This document shows positions 48,805 through 57,179 of a stretch of DNA of 64,000 bases, one piece after another. The stretch is from Microbacterium stercoris (GTDB taxonomy: Bacteria > Actinomycetota > Actinomycetes > Actinomycetales > Microbacteriaceae): NCBI RefSeq assembly GCF_017592545.1, contig NZ_JAGFOA010000008.1:1-64000 (forward strand), read 5' to 3'. The notes beneath the pieces are model-generated. The model ran no database searches. It had not been told where the DNA came from and worked only from the letters and a program-made list of their open reading frames with translations. Position 1 is the first letter of the stretch. Each line of letters begins with the position of its first letter. The translations under genes were made by a program, and so were the position numbers.

Positions 48805-49776
48805 TCAGGCGGCCGGGGCGAACAGCTCCGCGAGCACCGACAGCGCGCCGAGGCGGTCGTCGGATCCGCCGGCGTCGTGGCCGTTGGCGGGCCACGGGGT
48901 GAGCTGCACGTCGGCGGCGTACGCATTGCGCACGGCGTAGGCGGTGGCCGCGGGGGCGATGTCGTCGTTCAGTCCGCACGAGAGCCAGGCCGGGGTGTGG
49001 GCGAGGCGCGCGAAGTTGACGACATCGACGTAGCGCAGGGTCGCGAGGGCCGGATCGCGCCGCGCGTGGTCGCGGGCGAACAGGTCGGTCAGCTCCTGGA
49101 ACGGATACCGCGCGCTCAGCGTGAGCGCGGTCGGGATGTCCGCGAGGAACGGAGACTGCGCGAGCACGCCGAGCACACCCTCCGAGAGGTATGCCGCCGC
49201 CAGGGCGATCGCGCCGCCCTGGCTGTTGCCGATCAGCGCGACGCGGCCGGCGTCGACCTCCGGCAGCCGGCGCGCGACGTCGACCAGGAGCGCGGCGTCG
49301 GTGAAGACCCGGCGATAGTAGGTGCGGGCGGGATCGGTCAGGCCGCGCACGAGGTAGCCGGTGTCGTCGCCGAACGGGCCGTCCGGCGTGGTGCCGTCGC
49401 CCTGTCCGCGGGTGTCCATCACGAGATGCGCGTATCCGGCCGAGGCCCACGTGAGGTCGTCGATCGCCCGGCCGCGCCCCGCCCCGTAGCCCGTGAAGTG
49501 GATCACCGCGGGCAGCGGCCCGGTGCGATGCGCGGGCAGCCGCAGCCAGGCATGGATCGGCTCGCCCCCGAAGCCCGCGAACGTCACGTCGAACACGTCG
49601 ATCGTGCGCAGCGGGGTCTCCACGGGCGTCACCACGGGGTCCCACGACAGGTCGCGCGCCTCGGCGAGGGTGTCGCGCCAGAACTCCGCGAAGTCGTCGG
49701 GCAGCGTCTGGGGAGTGACGTGTCGCTCGAGTGCGGCTTCGCGCGGGTCGCGGGCGTGCTGCGCGCCGTGGCTCAC
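48805..49776 (-). CDS. axeA: CE7-family acetyl esterase (acetyl-xylan esterase type)
   Basis: A 323-residue cytoplasmic alpha/beta hydrolase that removes acetyl groups from xylo-oligosaccharides; relatives also accept cephalosporin C. RGQG and the nucleophile elbow GNSQGGA (Ser about 183) are the CE7 marks. The catalytic Asp is in LNDDIAP and the His in NGHDAGG. The GTG start overlaps the GH95 stop by 4 nt (49773-49776), so deacetylation is coupled to GH95 expression. The His motif is GHD rather than the more common GHE. Confidence 0.88.
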   Translation of the reverse strand: MSHGAQHARDPREAALERHVTPQTLPDDFAEFWRDTLAEARDLSWDPVVTPVETPLRTIDVFDVTFAGFGGEPIHAWLRLPAHRTGPLPAVIHFTGYGAGRGRAIDDLTWASAGYAHLVMDTRGQGDGTTPDGPFGDDTGYLVRGLTDPARTYYRRVFTDAALLVDVARRLPEVDAGRVALIGNSQGGAIALAAAYLSEGVLGVLAQSPFLADIPTALTLSARYPFQELTDLFARDHARRDPALATLRYVDVVNFARLAHTPAWLSCGLNDDIAPAATAYAVRNAYAADVQLTPWPANGHDAGGSDDRLGALSVLAELFAPAA

Positions 49777-52175
49777 GCGTCGCCGCCCGGAGCCACCGCG
49801 ATCTCGCTGCGCTCGCCGCGGAACGACACGGTCACCCGCTCCGGTGCGGAGGTGGTTGTGGCCACCACGGTCACCTCCGTCGGGCGTCCGTTGCTCCACG
49901 CCAGGTCGACCGCGACGCCGGCGCGCGTGCGCACCCCGCTGATCCGGCCGTGCGGCCACGCCTCCGGCAGCGCGGGCAGAAGGCGGATCGGATCGTCCGG
50001 CGTGCCGCGGCCGGCGCTCACGAGCATCCCAGCGAGGGCGGCGGTGAAGCCGAAGTTGCCGTCGAGCTGGAACGGAGGGTGCGTCGAGAAGAGGTTGGGC
50101 AGGAGCCCGCCCCATTCGGATCCGTCGGTGGGCAGGTCGACGTCGGGGTCGTCCCGGTACGGGCGGATCGCCTCGCGCAGCAGGGAGCGCGCCGTCTCGG
50201 CATCGCCCAGTCGCGCGCGCATGGCGATCTTCCACGCCCACGACCAGCCCATGGCCCCGCCCCCGCGCGCGTCGAGCGTGCGGCGAGCGGCCTCGGCCAG
50301 CTGCGGGGTGCGGTCGATGTCGATCGCGTGCAGTGGGTGCAGGGCGATCAGGTGCGACAGGTGGCGGTGGTGCGGGTCGGTGGCGGCCACATCCGCGCCC
50401 CACTCGGCGATCTCGCCCGCGGGACCCACGCCGCCCGGCGCGATGATGCGCGGTGCGGGAACGCGCGGGAGCGCCGCGCGGATCTCGGCGAGCAGCGGGT
50501 CGTCGGCGCCGGCGGCCTCCGCCGCCTCGAGCGTGCGCTCCAGGGTCGCCCGGCACAGCGCGAGATCCATCCCCGACGACGTGCTGACCGATCCGGTGCT
50601 GCCGTCGCCGCGACGGAAGGAGTTCTCGGGCGAGGTCGAGGGCGAGGTGCCCAGCGCGCCGCCCTCGTCCTGCATCCAGTCGAGCACGAAGGCGCTCGCC
50701 CCGAGAAGGAGGGGCAGGATGCGCTCGCGCAGCTCGCCGAGATCGCGGCCGTACTCCCAGCGCTGCCAGAGGTGATCGGCGAGCCACAGGCCCCCCATCG
50801 GCCAGAACGCCCAGGACGTGGCCCCGTGGCCGCCGCCGACCGGGAGCGCATAGCCCCAGGGGTCGGTGTTGTGGTGCGCGACCCAGCCGCGCGCGCCGTA
50901 CAGCGCGGACGCCACCTCGGCGCCGCGCTCGGCGACGCGCTCGATGAGATCGAGCAGCGGCGTGTGCAGCTCGCCGAGACCCGTGCGCTCGGCGAGCCAG
51001 TAGTTCATCTGCGTGTTGATGTTGATCGTGTAGTTCGACGACCACGGCGGGCGCATCGAGGCGTTCCAGATCCCCTGCAGATTGGCCGGCGGGGAGCCCG
51101 CGCGCGAGGACGACACCAGCACATAGCGGCCGAAGGCGTAGAGCACCTCGGCGATGGCCGCGTCGTCGCCGTCGTCGAGCAGCGGCGCGACGTCGCGGGG
51201 CTCCGCCCACGCCGGGCCCAGGTGCAGCGCGGATGCGCCGAGCAGCCGACGGGATTCGGCTTCGTGCGCGGCGCGCACGGCGGCGGCCCCCTTGCGCGCG
51301 GCCGCGAGCGCCCGCTCGCGGGCGGTGTCCAGCAGTTCGGCACGCGTGACGAGAGGCACACGGTTCCATGCGCGTCGGTGGTTCGTCTCGGTGGCGAGCA
51401 TCGCCGTGATCCGGCGTGCGCCCTCGATCTCGAGGACCCCGTCGCGGGCGACGACTGCGCCGTCGGTGCGGATCACCACCGCGGCCGCGCCGGCCGGGTC
51501 GAAGCCGTCGGCGGCCTCTCGCCAGACGTGCGCGGTCGCGTCGGGCTCGTGCGCCGGGGCGCCGTCGACCGGGGTCTCGACGATCAGGGCGAGCTCGCCC
51601 CCCTCCGCGTCTGCCGTGGCCGTCGCCTCCGCGATGCGCAGGGGAGAGCGCAGCCGTGCTCGCGCCGACACCGGTGCGTCGGCCTGCACGTCGACGACCA
51701 GCACGCCGTCGACCGCCGATGCCCAGCTCGTGCGGCGCAGCGCGGTGCCCGAAATCGTGAACCGCTCGACGACGGTCGCGTGCGCGAGGTCGAGGACGCG
51801 CTCGTAGCCCTGCGCATCGGGGGCGCCGAGCGAGAGCTCGAGGTCTCCCAGCGGCAGGAACTCCTGACTCCAGGGGCCCTCGAAGGTGCGCAGCAGACGC
51901 TCGACGGTCTCGTCGTCCTCGGAGGAGACGGCAGCGCGCACCTGCGCCAGGCGTTCGGGCCCCGCCCCCTCGGCGAGCACCGCCGCGAGAGCCCGGGCCG
52001 GGCCGTCGGGGGTGCCCGACCACAGGCTGGCGTCGTTGAGGCCGATGCGGCCGTCGGCGTCGCCGAAGACCATCCCGCCGATCGCGCCGTTGCCGATCGG
52101 GGTCGCCTCCGTCCAGTGGTTCGCAGGGGTGTTCCAACGCAGCCGCAGCGGTGCGGCCGGGTTCGCGGAGTTCAT
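49773..52175 (-). CDS. GH95 alpha-L-fucosidase/alpha-L-galactosidase
   Basis: An 800-residue GH95 enzyme. The N-terminal domain begins WTEATPIGNGAIGGMVFGDA; the helical barrel holds NLQGIWNASMRPPWSSNYTI followed by NINTQMNYW, and HHNTDPWG. The C-terminal part carries GNFGFTAALAGML. The family hydrolyses terminal alpha-1,2-linked L-fucose or L-galactose, both found on xyloglucan side chains. No signal peptide, so it acts on imported oligosaccharides. It heads a two-gene operon with the CE7 esterase and has a near-consensus promoter. Confidence 0.92.
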   Translation of the reverse strand: MNSANPAAPLRLRWNTPANHWTEATPIGNGAIGGMVFGDADGRIGLNDASLWSGTPDGPARALAAVLAEGAGPERLAQVRAAVSSEDDETVERLLRTFEGPWSQEFLPLGDLELSLGAPDAQGYERVLDLAHATVVERFTISGTALRRTSWASAVDGVLVVDVQADAPVSARARLRSPLRIAEATATADAEGGELALIVETPVDGAPAHEPDATAHVWREAADGFDPAGAAAVVIRTDGAVVARDGVLEIEGARRITAMLATETNHRRAWNRVPLVTRAELLDTARERALAAARKGAAAVRAAHEAESRRLLGASALHLGPAWAEPRDVAPLLDDGDDAAIAEVLYAFGRYVLVSSSRAGSPPANLQGIWNASMRPPWSSNYTININTQMNYWLAERTGLGELHTPLLDLIERVAERGAEVASALYGARGWVAHHNTDPWGYALPVGGGHGATSWAFWPMGGLWLADHLWQRWEYGRDLGELRERILPLLLGASAFVLDWMQDEGGALGTSPSTSPENSFRRGDGSTGSVSTSSGMDLALCRATLERTLEAAEAAGADDPLLAEIRAALPRVPAPRIIAPGGVGPAGEIAEWGADVAATDPHHRHLSHLIALHPLHAIDIDRTPQLAEAARRTLDARGGGAMGWSWAWKIAMRARLGDAETARSLLREAIRPYRDDPDVDLPTDGSEWGGLLPNLFSTHPPFQLDGNFGFTAALAGMLVSAGRGTPDDPIRLLPALPEAWPHGRISGVRTRAGVAVDLAWSNGRPTEVTVVATTTSAPERVTVSFRGERSEIAVAPGGDA

Positions 52176-52230
52176 TCTTCTCGCTTCGTGTCGTGCCGAG
52201 GCGCGGCGGGATCTCGCCTTGCTCCGCCAG

Positions 52231-52258
52231 GGTATAAACAGTAAGTTTCTGCTGTCAA
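52231..52258 (-). promoter_or_regulatory. near-consensus sigma-70 promoter of the GH95 operon
   Basis: On the minus strand TTGACA (52253-52258) is separated by 16 bp from TATACC (52231-52236). The spacer contains ACAGCAGAAACTTACTGT, whose ends ACAG and CTGT are inverted, a possible regulator site. The short AT-rich stretch also serves as the upstream region of the divergent GH36 gene. Confidence 0.8.
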
Positions 52259-52282
52259 TAAAATCGAGACGGGGTGGTCACG

Positions 52283-54460
52283 ATGTCCGCTGAGGCGGGT
52301 TACGCGGTGCTGCGAGCCGCTGGGGTGGCACTGGTGATGGATCTGCAGGGCGAGGCGCCCCAGATCCTGCACTGGGGTCAGGATCTGGGGCCGTTGGACG
52401 CGGAGGGCGTCGAGGCGCTGCGGTATTCGGCGGAGACGGCACGGGTGGCCAACTCGCCGGAGGCGACGCGCGCGCTCACGATCCTGCCGACGGAGCGCGA
52501 CACCTGGTCGGGCTTCCCGGGCATCGAGGGACACCGTGCGGGCACGGCCACAACGCCTCGACCGGTGCGGGAGTCCGTCCACGTCGACGCGCGCGACGAC
52601 GCGGGCGGGATCGTGCGCTGCGTGCTGCGCGATGCGGTGTGCGCCCTCGAGCTGGTCGCCGAGTTCGAGCTCGAGCCCACCGGCGTGCTGCGGGTGCAGT
52701 GGTCGGCCACCTCGCTCGCGGAGAGCGGCGAGCCGTTCGATCTCGCCCACCTCACGGCGCTTGTGCCGATCCCGGCGCGTGCCGTGGAGCTGCTCGACTT
52801 CAGCGGCCGATGGAGCCGCGAGCGGGCCCCGCAGCGTCTGCCGCTCGTGGACGGCGCTCACGTGCGCGAGGTGCGCCGCGGCAAGCCGGGCCTCGACTCG
52901 CCCTACCTGCTTGTGGCCGGAACGCCCGGGTTCGCGCACCGCCGGGGCGAGGTGTGGGCCGCGCACGTCGCCTGGAGCGGAGATCAGCGCTGGATCGCGC
53001 AGCGCCTGCCCGAGGGGGCCGGCGCGCTCGGCGCCGTGCTCGGCGGCGGCGAGCTGCTGCGCCCGGGCGAGGTGCGACTGGCCGCGGGGGATCGCTATGA
53101 CGCTCCCGCGGTGCTGTTCGCGTGGTCCGACGCGGGCACGGACGGCCTGGCCGACCGCTTCCATCAGCGCATGCGCACCCGCCGCCCGCGCGAGCGACGC
53201 CAGCCGGTGGTGCTGAACACCTGGGAGGCCGTCTACTTCGACCACGACATGGAGCGCCTCGGCGAGCTCGTCGACCGGGCCGCCCGCATCGGCGTCGAGC
53301 GGATCGTGCTCGATGACGGCTGGTTCCGCGGTCGGCGCGACGATCGCGCCGGTCTGGGCGACTGGCAGATCGACACGGCGGTGTGGCCGGACGGCCTCGA
53401 CCCGATCGTCGCGCGCACCCGCGAGGCGGGGATGGAGTTCGGGCTCTGGTTCGAGCCCGAGATGGTCAACCTCGACTCCGACGTGGCGCGCGCGCATCCG
53501 GAATGGCTGCTCGCGCCTTCGGGGGGTGTCGGCGCGAGCTTCCGCAATCAGCACGTGCTCGACATCGGCCACCCCGACGCATACGCGTACCTGCTCGAGG
53601 AGATCTCGGGTCTGGTGGCGCGCTACGACATCGACTTCATCAAGTGGGATCACAACCGCGAGCTGCACGAGGCCGTGGCGCGCGAGGCGGGAGGCGACCG
53701 GCCGGGCGTGCGGCGCCAGACCCTCGCCCTCTACTCCCTCCTGGACGAGCTGCATCGGCGCCACCCGCGCCTGGAGATCGAGAGCTGCGCCTCCGGCGGC
53801 GGGCGGATCGACCTCGGCATCCTCGAGCGCACGGAGCGCGTGTGGACCTCCGACTGCAACGACCCCGTCGAGCGCCAGGACATCCAGCGCTGGAGCGACA
53901 TCCTGCTGCCCCCGGAGCTGCTCGGATCGCACGTGGGCGCCGAACGCGCGCACACCACGCACCGGTCGACCGACCTGTCCTTCCGCCTCGTCACCGCGGC
54001 GTTCGCCTCGCCGGGCATCGAGTGGGACATCACGACCTGCGACGACGACGACCTCGGCCGCCTCGCGGACTGGATCTCGTTCGTGATCTCGCGCCGCGGC
54101 CTGCTGCACGGGGGTCGCCGCGTGCACGCCGACCTGCCCGACCCCCAGACGCTGCTGCACGGGACGATCGCCGAGGACGCGTCCGCCGCGCTCTTCGCGT
54201 GGGTGCGGCTGGCGAGCTCGGGCGGCCCGCAGGGCGCCAGGGTGCCCTTCCCGGGGCTCTCCCGCGACCGCGACTACATCGTGCGCCTTCCCGACGCCTT
54301 CGGGGCTCCCGCCCTGCACGGCAGCGAGCCCGCGTGGGTGGCGCACGCCCGCAGCGCCGACGGATTCCGGGTTCCCGGCGCCGTGCTGACCGCCGCCGGT
54401 CTGCCGATGCCGGTGCTGCAGCCCGCATCGGGGCTGGTGCTCGAGCTGACCGCCGCCTGA
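52283..54460 (+). CDS. GH36 alpha-galactosidase
   Basis: A 725-residue cytoplasmic alpha-galactosidase of the long bacterial type. An N-terminal beta-sandwich is followed by the catalytic barrel: NTWEAVYFDHD, VLDDGWFRGRRDD and FGLWFEPEMVN. FIKWDHNRE carries the nucleophile Asp (about 455), and WTSDCNDPVER the acid/base Asp (about 525). It would split alpha-galactosides such as raffinose-type or galactomannan oligosaccharides. ATG 52283 is chosen over GTG 52274 because GGGGTGG precedes it. It is divergent from GH95; a terminator follows. Confidence 0.93.
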   Translation: MSAEAGYAVLRAAGVALVMDLQGEAPQILHWGQDLGPLDAEGVEALRYSAETARVANSPEATRALTILPTERDTWSGFPGIEGHRAGTATTPRPVRESVHVDARDDAGGIVRCVLRDAVCALELVAEFELEPTGVLRVQWSATSLAESGEPFDLAHLTALVPIPARAVELLDFSGRWSRERAPQRLPLVDGAHVREVRRGKPGLDSPYLLVAGTPGFAHRRGEVWAAHVAWSGDQRWIAQRLPEGAGALGAVLGGGELLRPGEVRLAAGDRYDAPAVLFAWSDAGTDGLADRFHQRMRTRRPRERRQPVVLNTWEAVYFDHDMERLGELVDRAARIGVERIVLDDGWFRGRRDDRAGLGDWQIDTAVWPDGLDPIVARTREAGMEFGLWFEPEMVNLDSDVARAHPEWLLAPSGGVGASFRNQHVLDIGHPDAYAYLLEEISGLVARYDIDFIKWDHNRELHEAVAREAGGDRPGVRRQTLALYSLLDELHRRHPRLEIESCASGGGRIDLGILERTERVWTSDCNDPVERQDIQRWSDILLPPELLGSHVGAERAHTTHRSTDLSFRLVTAAFASPGIEWDITTCDDDDLGRLADWISFVISRRGLLHGGRRVHADLPDPQTLLHGTIAEDASAALFAWVRLASSGGPQGARVPFPGLSRDRDYIVRLPDAFGAPALHGSEPAWVAHARSADGFRVPGAVLTAAGLPMPVLQPASGLVLELTAA

Positions 54461-54468
54461 GACGCGCG

Positions 54469-54503
54469 AAGAGGGCGGGCCGGGATCCCCGGCCCGCCCT
54501 CTT
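54469..54503. terminator. bidirectional hairpin terminator
   Basis: A perfect 16-bp stem (AAGAGGGCGGGCCGGG with CCCGGCCCGCCCTCTT) encloses ATC. It lies between the convergent GH36 and GH27 genes and its T and A ends suit termination in both directions. Confidence 0.85.
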
Positions 54504-54509
54504 GTGCGA

Positions 54510-56975
54510 TCAGCGCGTGAAACGGAAGGCGTCGCTGCGGATGACCCCGCCCGACGCGTTCTGCACGACGATGCGGTGCTCGCCCCGCTTGAGGCCGCTG
54601 ACGGTGTACAGCTCCCGCTGCGTGAGGCGCGCATCGGCACGCGTGTCGACCGTCTTCACCAGCGCGCCGTCGAGGAAGATCCGCACCTCGCCCTGATCCG
54701 GCGCCTGGGGCGCGATCCACGTCACGCCGGTGCCGGTGAACGTCAGGTCGGTCCACGCGTCACCCGAAGCCGCCTGCACGTCGTCGGCCACATCGCCGCG
54801 GAACGAGAAGCGCAGCGTGCTCTGGCCCGCCTTGAGCGATGACAGGTACGCGGCCGACAGGATCACGTCGCCGTCGTCCACGGTCCAGTCGGCGCCCTTC
54901 GTGAGGGTCGTGGTGCCGTTCGCGATGCGCGTGAGCTCGCCGGCGTCGCGGCCCAGCGCGATGCGGGTCGCCTCGGCCGCCCCCTGGGGGACGGAGACGG
55001 CGTTCGGGTCGAGGAGGTTCACCTGCTCGATGTCGAAGCGGTCGAGCAGCATAAAGCGGCCGTCCTGCATCGTCACGGTCACGGTGTGCTCGCCGTCATC
55101 GAGCCCGGTGGCCGACCACACGACCTGCTGCGACTGCCGCGGCGTGCCCGCCGGAAGCGAGGCATCCGCGGTGCCGGCGTCCTGCCCGTCGAGCGTGATC
55201 GCCACGCTGCCCTGCGACTCGTCCTTCTCGGTGATGTACCGGATGCCGGTGCCGCGGAACGTCAGGGAGACGCTGTCGCCCGCCTTCTCCGTCCAGTGCA
55301 CGTCGTCCTCGTGGTCTCCGACCCCGCGTCCCGTGCTGTGGTTCCAGCTTCCCGAGTAGGCGATCTCGGGCGAGGTGTCGTTGAGCGTGACGATCCGGTG
55401 CGACGTGTCGCCCGGGGCCGGCGGCTCCTCACCCGGGGCGAGCACCGTCACCGCGAGATCCTGCGACGTGGCGGCGACCTCGTCGCCTCCGCTGCGGTGC
55501 CAGTCGCCGCTGTACCCGACCTGGATCGCGTCGCCGTTGACCGTGGAGTCGACGCCGCGCGGCGGGGTGACGCGCAGCAGGCGGGCGCCGTGCGGGGGAA
55601 CCGCGTCGGCCGTGTAGCCCGTCTGGTGCGTGCCGATGTCCTTGCGCGCCCACACGTCGCGCACCTTGTTCTTGCCGTCGCCCAGGCCGATCGCCGTCCA
55701 GTCGACCGTGATGTCGGCGGCGGAGGTGCCGAGGTTGTAGAGCGCGACGACGTAGGAGCCGTCGTCCTGCAGCGACGCCCACACCGGGTGCTTGGTGTCG
55801 GAGGTGACCGGATGGGCGGGGATGCCCGCCTGGTTGATCGCGATGACCTCCTTGTTCGTCAGCAGCTCGATGCCCAGCTCGTCGAGCTGGGTGAGGTCGT
55901 CGCCCGTGAAGAACTGCGCGGCCTGCATGGCCCACAGCGTGGCCGCGGTGCGGCGCTCGTCCGCGGTGAGCCCGTCCATCCGGCCGTTTCCGACGTTCAG
56001 CGAGTCGAAGTCGGCGAAGCCGCCGGGGCCGGTGTGCCGCCACCACTCCTCGGCCTTGCCGAACGTGCGCGAGATGGTCTGCCACGACACCATGGCCTCG
56101 TTCTGGCAGTAGCACTCGACATCCCAGTCGACGCGCCATCCGTCGGCGTGCTCGCGCCAGTAGTCGGCGTATGCCGGGTCGAGCGCCCAGGACAGCTCGA
56201 ACCAGATGCCGCGGCTGTGCAGGGCCTTCGACCAGGCCGCCACGTCGGCGCGCGCGTCGATGGACAGATCCGAGATGCCGGATCCGGGGGTCACGCTGTC
56301 GAACTTCACGAAGTCGACGCCCCAGTCCTCGAGCATCGCCGCCATCGATTCGATGTAGGCGGTGGTGCAGGGGTTGTCGAAATCGAGCGCGTAGCCGATG
56401 CCCCAGTAGTCGGCCCGGCTGAGCGGCTGCTTCGCGATGTCGTGCGTTGTGCACCCGGGCGCGTTCCACACCGGAAGCGCCGCCTCGTACACCTCGGGGC
56501 CGACGCCCGGGATGAAGTAGAGCCCGATCTCCTGGCCGTTCGCGTGCACGTGATCGATCACCGTCTGCAGGCCGTCGGGGTAGTGCTCCGCGCTCGGGGT
56601 CGGGCGGCCGTAGGCATCGAAGCCGTCGTTCCAGGCGGCGTCGATGTTGATGCGGTTGTAGCCGTACGGCTGGAGCTTCTCGTGCATCGCGTCGGACTGG
56701 GCGATGATCTGGTCGGCGTCGATGATGTGGTTCTCGCCGGTGTAGACCTGCAGGCTGTAGCTGCTCCATCCCATGTACGGGGCGGTGGCGAGGTCGCCCT
56801 CGGCGACGCGCGGGATCGGATCCGGCGCGGCCGGGCCGGAGGGGGCGGGCGTGGATCTGCCGGTCGATGCGGCGTGCGCCGGCGCGGCGGCGCCGACGAC
56901 CAGGCCGAGCATCGCCAGGCCGGTCAGCATCAGCGCTGAGCCGCGCCGGTGCGACGAGGGAAGGGGGCGTGACAT
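54510..56975 (-). CDS. secreted GH27 alpha-galactosidase with accessory domains
   Basis: An 821-residue exported enzyme. A signal peptide with an RR pair (HRRGSALMLTGLAMLGLVVG) ends near AHA. The GH27-like barrel includes PYMGWSSYSLQ, INIDAAWNDGFDAYG and VDFVKFDSV, whose Asp (about 222) is the likely nucleophile. A beta domain follows, then a carbohydrate-binding-like module, an X2-like immunoglobulin module (ANGTTTLTKGADWTVDDGDV) and a final short module. GGAG precedes ATG 56975; the ATG at 56987 is less likely. It probably removes galactose from polymers outside the cell, complementing the internal GH36. A ROK-like palindrome lies upstream. Confidence 0.88.
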   Translation of the reverse strand: MSRPLPSSHRRGSALMLTGLAMLGLVVGAAAPAHAASTGRSTPAPSGPAAPDPIPRVAEGDLATAPYMGWSSYSLQVYTGENHIIDADQIIAQSDAMHEKLQPYGYNRINIDAAWNDGFDAYGRPTPSAEHYPDGLQTVIDHVHANGQEIGLYFIPGVGPEVYEAALPVWNAPGCTTHDIAKQPLSRADYWGIGYALDFDNPCTTAYIESMAAMLEDWGVDFVKFDSVTPGSGISDLSIDARADVAAWSKALHSRGIWFELSWALDPAYADYWREHADGWRVDWDVECYCQNEAMVSWQTISRTFGKAEEWWRHTGPGGFADFDSLNVGNGRMDGLTADERRTAATLWAMQAAQFFTGDDLTQLDELGIELLTNKEVIAINQAGIPAHPVTSDTKHPVWASLQDDGSYVVALYNLGTSAADITVDWTAIGLGDGKNKVRDVWARKDIGTHQTGYTADAVPPHGARLLRVTPPRGVDSTVNGDAIQVGYSGDWHRSGGDEVAATSQDLAVTVLAPGEEPPAPGDTSHRIVTLNDTSPEIAYSGSWNHSTGRGVGDHEDDVHWTEKAGDSVSLTFRGTGIRYITEKDESQGSVAITLDGQDAGTADASLPAGTPRQSQQVVWSATGLDDGEHTVTVTMQDGRFMLLDRFDIEQVNLLDPNAVSVPQGAAEATRIALGRDAGELTRIANGTTTLTKGADWTVDDGDVILSAAYLSSLKAGQSTLRFSFRGDVADDVQAASGDAWTDLTFTGTGVTWIAPQAPDQGEVRIFLDGALVKTVDTRADARLTQRELYTVSGLKRGEHRIVVQNASGGVIRSDAFRFTR

Positions 56976-57044
56976 CGAGCTCTCCATCTCGGGGAAGCGC
57001 GCCCGGCCGGGCTCGGAACGGCACTGTTCCGGACGCTGAGGGTC

Positions 57045-57065
57045 TTATTTGACAACGTCAAATAA
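57045..57065. promoter_or_regulatory. NagC/ROK-like operator upstream of GH27
   Basis: TTATTTGAC-AAC-GTCAAATAA is a perfect palindrome with 9-bp arms. Its TTATTT...AAATAA ends recall sites of NagC/Mlc/XylR (ROK) repressors. It overlaps TTGAC/GTCAA sequences that could be -35 elements. The ROK protein at 43735 is the obvious candidate. Confidence 0.7.
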
Positions 57066-57164
57066 CCACAGATCCCGGCGGGCCGCAAGAGTCGGCTCGG
57101 CGGGCTCGGTCATCCGTCGCGGCGCCGGAACGCGGCCCGCATGTCGGGGGAACGGGCGCCGCGT

Positions 57165-57170
57165 TAGTCT
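57165..57170 (+). promoter_or_regulatory. -10 element for the amine oxidase gene
   Basis: TAGTCT lies 9 nt before the ATG at 57180 with no clear ribosome site. A leaderless or near-leaderless start is likely. Confidence 0.5.
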
Positions 57171-57179
57171 GGCGGGGCC

